From the NCBI GenBank assembly GCA_016793185.1, contig JAEUIK010000427.1, positions 1 to 16,303 of the forward strand: DNA of 16,303 nucleotides. The letters run 5' to 3'. The stretch comes from Planctomycetaceae bacterium (GTDB lineage: Bacteria > Planctomycetota > Planctomycetia > Pirellulales > JAEUIK01). This document shows positions 13,246-16,303 of this stretch, in pieces (the first letter of the stretch is position 1; each line of letters begins with the position of its first letter). The notes under the pieces are model-generated. The model had not been told where the DNA came from, did no database searches, and saw only the letters and a program-made list of their open reading frames with translations. Made by a program: the position numbers and the translations under genes.

Positions 13246-14595
13246 ATGCAGAGATGGCCCCAAAACAAACCGGACGGCTCGGTATCTAGCGAAACGCTGG
13301 CATTTCTGCAGGACATACTTGGAACGAGAGTCCAAAACGCCACACAGTCGCAGGCTGAATTGCGGGCCGAGCGCAAGAATCTCGAGTGGCTCGCAGGAAT
13401 CTCAACCAGGCACGAGTGCGAGCTGAGTAAGGTACTTCGAGAAGAGCGAGAAGCAGCAGAGCGCGCCGGCCTCGAGCAACGGCTGGAGGGTTTCTTAGCC
13501 ATCCACGAAGCCCAATGGGATCCGGCCAAACATCCTCGGCGCGGATCGCCCCCGAATGCAGGCTGGTTTGCAACAACTGGGAGTACTTCTAGGGGAGAAC
13601 CATCCCGATCCTTCTTTGATGTCTTGTCGAACCGGCACCGGACTGTCTCAGAACTGATTGGCGGTCCCACGCCCGAAATGATCCGGGCCAGCCGCCTCAC
13701 TATCGAGTTACAGTCAGCTGCGGAGAAAACAGACGAGATCGCTCGAGCGGCCGGCGCGGGCCTGCTCACCGGCGGAAAAGCCGTCGTCAATGGCACGGCA
13801 ACGGCCATCAAGAACGTCGCCACCCTGGGTCTGAGCGACAGCCAACTCGAGTTGATCGGCGTCACACAAGCGGATCGCGACCGCGGTTATGACACGGCGG
13901 TCACAATTGCGACCGCCAGCGGGGAAATATTGATCGCCGTGGGCATGGGCGGAGTCGCATCCGCACTCAGCAAGGGCGGTACTGTCGTCCGCGTCGCCAG
14001 CGGCGCACTTGTCGCATTCGACGCCGCAGGCAATGCCGTCGGTGTCGTACGGGGAATTCATGATGTCTCCACAAACGGGGTGACGATTGCCAACGGGGCT
14101 CAGATCGCCGCGGGCGCACTGGGTCTGGGAGCGAATTCGCGAACGATGCGCGAATTAAGTCAGGCCTCGAACAGCCGGCGCCTTGGTCAAATTGATGAGT
14201 ATGTCACTGCGCTTCCACGTAAGGTCACACCCACGACAAGTGCTGCCAATCAGTATGAAGTTCGGCATACAGGTCCGTATAACTATATTGTCTCCGCAGG
14301 CGACGTCTCGTTCGCCATTGACGGTTACCGGGGTACGACAATCTTGGAGGCAAAACATGTTGGTAACTCGATGAGCAGCCCATACGTGCCGGGATCTACA
14401 TGCCCAGATCTCGTCCGCAGAAAAATCCTAACGAAGGCTCGCGAGGAGCTTCGAAAGGCTCATGAGATAATTAAGAGCGGTTCCACTCCGTTCGAATCAA
14501 TCGAGATTATCACTAATTCTGCAGAAGCCAAGAAGCTGTTTGAGAGGATCCTCAAGGAGTCCCATGTACCAGGAATTGTAAGGTTGGAGCCATAG
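13246..14595 (+). CDS. Polymorphic-toxin-like protein with C-terminal REase-fold nuclease domain
   Basis: Putative contact-dependent or secreted DNase-type toxin of 449 residues. Residues 1–90 are charged and helical (E/R-rich coiled coil at about 35–90). A distinct tag-like motif, WDPAKHPRRG...NAGWFATTG, occupies 91–112. Residues 165–300 form a Gly/Ala-rich, alternately hydrophobic region like the pre-toxin segments of polymorphic toxins. The C-terminal ~115 residues look like a PD-(D/E)XK nuclease of the Tox-REase group: D359 (FAIDGYRG), then E368 and K370 (ILEAK), followed by a basic helix (RRKILTKAREELRKA). There is no signal peptide and no Rhs, PAAR, VgrG or CdiB partner nearby, so the delivery route is unknown. 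GGGAGGAG just upstream fixes the ATG. The small gene 17 bp downstream is the likely immunity gene. Family assignment is from motifs only. Confidence 0.7.
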   Translation: MQRWPQNKPDGSVSSETLAFLQDILGTRVQNATQSQAELRAERKNLEWLAGISTRHECELSKVLREEREAAERAGLEQRLEGFLAIHEAQWDPAKHPRRGSPPNAGWFATTGSTSRGEPSRSFFDVLSNRHRTVSELIGGPTPEMIRASRLTIELQSAAEKTDEIARAAGAGLLTGGKAVVNGTATAIKNVATLGLSDSQLELIGVTQADRDRGYDTAVTIATASGEILIAVGMGGVASALSKGGTVVRVASGALVAFDAAGNAVGVVRGIHDVSTNGVTIANGAQIAAGALGLGANSRTMRELSQASNSRRLGQIDEYVTALPRKVTPTTSAANQYEVRHTGPYNYIVSAGDVSFAIDGYRGTTILEAKHVGNSMSSPYVPGSTCPDLVRRKILTKAREELRKAHEIIKSGSTPFESIEIITNSAEAKKLFERILKESHVPGIVRLEP

Positions 14596-14612
14596 GAGCA
14601 TTAAGATTACCC

Positions 14613-14972
14613 ATGCATAGCCTACTGCTATTTGACAAAGACGCACGCGAAATTTCCGTTGCGGCACTCGAGCGCATCTTTCAGAGTGTCAGCAACTTTA
14701 AACGCATTCGACTGGGCACTCCCATCAACCCGATCGAAGCAGAGTTTGTTGATGGGGAGGATTTTACAACCATTGACTTGGACCCAAGTCGCATGACGAT
14801 TTCTATACGAGGAACGTCAGGTGCCGCCCTCCGGGCTGCCTGGATTTTGCAAAGCCATCTCACTGCTCCGCTGCGGATGGTCGACACGGACTACTCCTTT
14901 GACCTAATTCTGTCTGATTTTTCGAGCATCGAGGAATTGGAGAGAGCTATTGATCAAGCCCGATCGATTTGA
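14613..14972 (+). CDS. Probable cognate immunity protein, unrecognised family
   Basis: A small 119-residue acidic cytoplasmic protein without signal peptide or membrane helix. It starts 17 bp after the toxin stop codon on the same strand. A β/α pattern is apparent: LLLFDKDAREIS at the start, then SRMTISIRGTSGAALRAAWI (59–78), DTDYSFDLILSDF (91–103) and a terminal helix, SSIEELERAIDQA. I do not recognise a named Imm family. The immunity role is inferred from position, size and acidity, as expected for an inhibitor of a basic nuclease tip. AGGAG lies 14 bases before the ATG, so initiation may rely on coupling to the toxin gene. Lower G+C than the flanking genes supports joint acquisition with the toxin tip. 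Confidence 0.6.
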   Translation: MHSLLLFDKDAREISVAALERIFQSVSNFKRIRLGTPINPIEAEFVDGEDFTTIDLDPSRMTISIRGTSGAALRAAWILQSHLTAPLRMVDTDYSFDLILSDFSSIEELERAIDQARSI

Positions 14973-15148
14973 GTCGGCCGCCGCGGAATAAGCGGGAGTT
15001 CGCGGTGCATGGCTGCCGCTCGTAGCTCACCGAAACCAGCGAAAGTGGCGTCAGCGAACGAAGCAATGCTTGCCGCCTTTTGCTCAACTTGCTAGTTTCC
15101 TGCTGAGGCCGACGGCCCGGTTATCTGTCAGTATTACTTGAACCGATC

Positions 15149-16303
15149 ATGCCACAACGCCTGTCGAAGATCGGCCCCCGCCTCGGCGAGCCCTGCCCCG
15201 GCACGCTCAGCCGACGCTCCTTCGTGCGCAGCGGGTTGGTCGGCCTCTCGTCGCTCGGCCTGGCCGACCTCTTGCGGATCGAAGCCCAGGCCAGCCCCGC
15301 GGGCTATCCGCTCACCAGCGACCGCTCACTGCTCGTCCTCTGGCTGTGGGGGGGCCCCAGCCACATGGAGACGTTCGATCTCAAGCCGCTAGCGCCCAGC
15401 GAGTACCGCGGCGAATTCACCCCGATTCCGACGAACGTCCCGGGCATCGAGATCTCCGAGCATCTGCCGCGGCTGGCGACGCTGGCCGATAAGTTCGCGC
15501 TCATTCGCTCCTGCCATCACGACAGCCCGGGACACGTCAACAGCACGCACACGATGCTCACCGGTTACCCGGGCGATCTGGTCGAGACGCCTCCGTTCCG
15601 CCCCAAGTATCCCGACGTGTGGGCGGTGGCCAACAAGTTGCTCGGCCCGCGCGAGCCGAACATGCCGCCGCACGTCGTGCTGCCGTACATGCGCTACCAC
15701 GGGGCCGGCTACTTGGGCCACCAGCTCGAGCCGCTCGAGATCAAAGGGGATCCCAACGAGCCGAAGTTCCAGGTGCCGAACCTGTCGGCCCGCCCCGACG
15801 ACCATCCCAAGCTCGATCGCCGCCTCAAGCTGCTCGACCAGGTCGACCGCTTTCGTCGCGAGGCCGACACGTCGGGTGTGATGGATTCGCTCGACGAGTT
15901 CAACCAGCGGGCGGTCTCGATCCTCACCAGCGACGCCGTCCGCCGGGCGTTCGACATCCACCAGGAGGACGAGGCCACGCGCGAGCGCTATGGGCGCGAC
16001 ACGGTCGGGCAACGCTGTCTGTTGGGGCGGCGGCTGGTCGAGGCGGGCTCGCGCGTCGTCTCAATCGACTTTCCGCACGTGCCCGGCCAAAAGGCCTTCA
16101 GTTGGGACGATCATGCCAGCGTCTGGAACATCTTCACCGAGATGAAAGCCCGGCTGCCGGTGCTGGATCGCGTCGTTTCGGCCCTGATCGAAGACCTGCA
16201 CCAGCGCGGGCTTTCGGAGAAGGTGCTGCTGGTGGTGATGGGCGAGATGTCGCACACGCCGCGGCTGAGCAATTTCCAGGGGCAGCCGGGACGCGAGCAC
16301 TGG
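15149..16303 (+). CDS. DUF1501 domain protein, Tat-exported (3' truncated by window)
   Basis: The frame is open from the ATG at 15149 to the window end, giving 385 codons of a family that usually has about 430–490. The N-terminus has a twin-arginine signal, SRRSFVRSGLVGLSSLGLAD (21–40), so the protein is probably exported folded. Family landmarks are LLVLWLWGGPSHMETFDLKP (61–80), LIRSCHHDSPGHVNSTHTML and GRDTVGQRCLLGRRLVEAGS. DUF1501 proteins are related to the alkaline phosphatase/sulfatase superfamily and are very numerous in planctomycetes. There they often sit beside DUF1549/DUF1553 cytochrome-type proteins; such a partner could lie beyond the window edge. The catalytic function is not established. 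No strong ribosome-binding site precedes the ATG, and the 176-bp gap upstream (14973–15148) shows no gene or clear promoter. Confidence 0.92.
   Translation, partial: MPQRLSKIGPRLGEPCPGTLSRRSFVRSGLVGLSSLGLADLLRIEAQASPAGYPLTSDRSLLVLWLWGGPSHMETFDLKPLAPSEYRGEFTPIPTNVPGIEISEHLPRLATLADKFALIRSCHHDSPGHVNSTHTMLTGYPGDLVETPPFRPKYPDVWAVANKLLGPREPNMPPHVVLPYMRYHGAGYLGHQLEPLEIKGDPNEPKFQVPNLSARPDDHPKLDRRLKLLDQVDRFRREADTSGVMDSLDEFNQRAVSILTSDAVRRAFDIHQEDEATRERYGRDTVGQRCLLGRRLVEAGSRVVSIDFPHVPGQKAFSWDDHASVWNIFTEMKARLPVLDRVVSALIEDLHQRGLSEKVLLVVMGEMSHTPRLSNFQGQPGREHW

Noticed and set aside
13149..15147. TTGAACCG on both sides of the toxin islet as possible attachment-site repeats
   Set aside because: Only eight bases match and the flanks differ; this is within chance for a 2-kb interval, and no integrase is present.
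14973..15148. Possible small gene or RNA in the gap before the DUF1501 gene
   Set aside because: No start with a ribosome-binding site and no stable long hairpin; only a short CAGCGAA direct repeat and small inverted repeats were seen.

Overview
The window is GC-rich bacterial DNA, almost certainly from a planctomycete (Planctomycetota, probably the Pirellulales side). The pointers are a truncated DUF1501 Tat-exported protein of the kind abundant in that phylum, a GTG-started dnaG–rpoD pair followed by a C4 zinc-ribbon coiled-coil protein and greA, and short palindromic repeats between genes. No rRNA, tRNA, CRISPR array or intact insertion sequence is visible.

Layout. (1) <1–3126 (+): 3' part of an RND efflux permease, convergent with greA; a dispersed palindromic repeat lies between them. 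(2) 3326–8497 (-): an information-processing block read dnaG, rpoD, zinc-ribbon protein, greA. It contains recognisable sigma-70 promoters and two intrinsic terminators. One terminator ends rpoD. The other sits directly in front of greA with no room for a promoter after it, which suggests attenuation. (3) 8835–10070 (-): a membrane-anchored HtrA/Deg-type serine protease, divergent from aat (10277–10978, +), which encodes leucyl/phenylalanyl-tRNA–protein transferase. (4) 11225–12853 (+): a two-gene unit of a lipoprotein with an alpha/beta-hydrolase nucleophile elbow and a class I SAM methyltransferase. (5) 12854–15148: an accessory islet holding a second copy of the dispersed repeat, a 24-bp palindrome, a long terminator-like hairpin, then a strong ribosome-binding site and a 449-residue protein built like a polymorphic toxin. 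Its C-terminus carries a PD-(D/E)XK nuclease-like signature. A 119-residue protein that is probably its immunity partner follows 17 bp later. (6) 15149–>16303 (+): the 5' part of a DUF1501 gene.

The most interesting part is the toxin–immunity islet. It is lower in G+C than its surroundings at its 3' end, has a modular protein layout, and carries a short W-D-P-x-K-H-P-R ... N-A-G-W-F motif that may be a shared delivery or processing tag. The regulatory layout of the dnaG–rpoD–zinc-ribbon–greA block is the second most interesting part.
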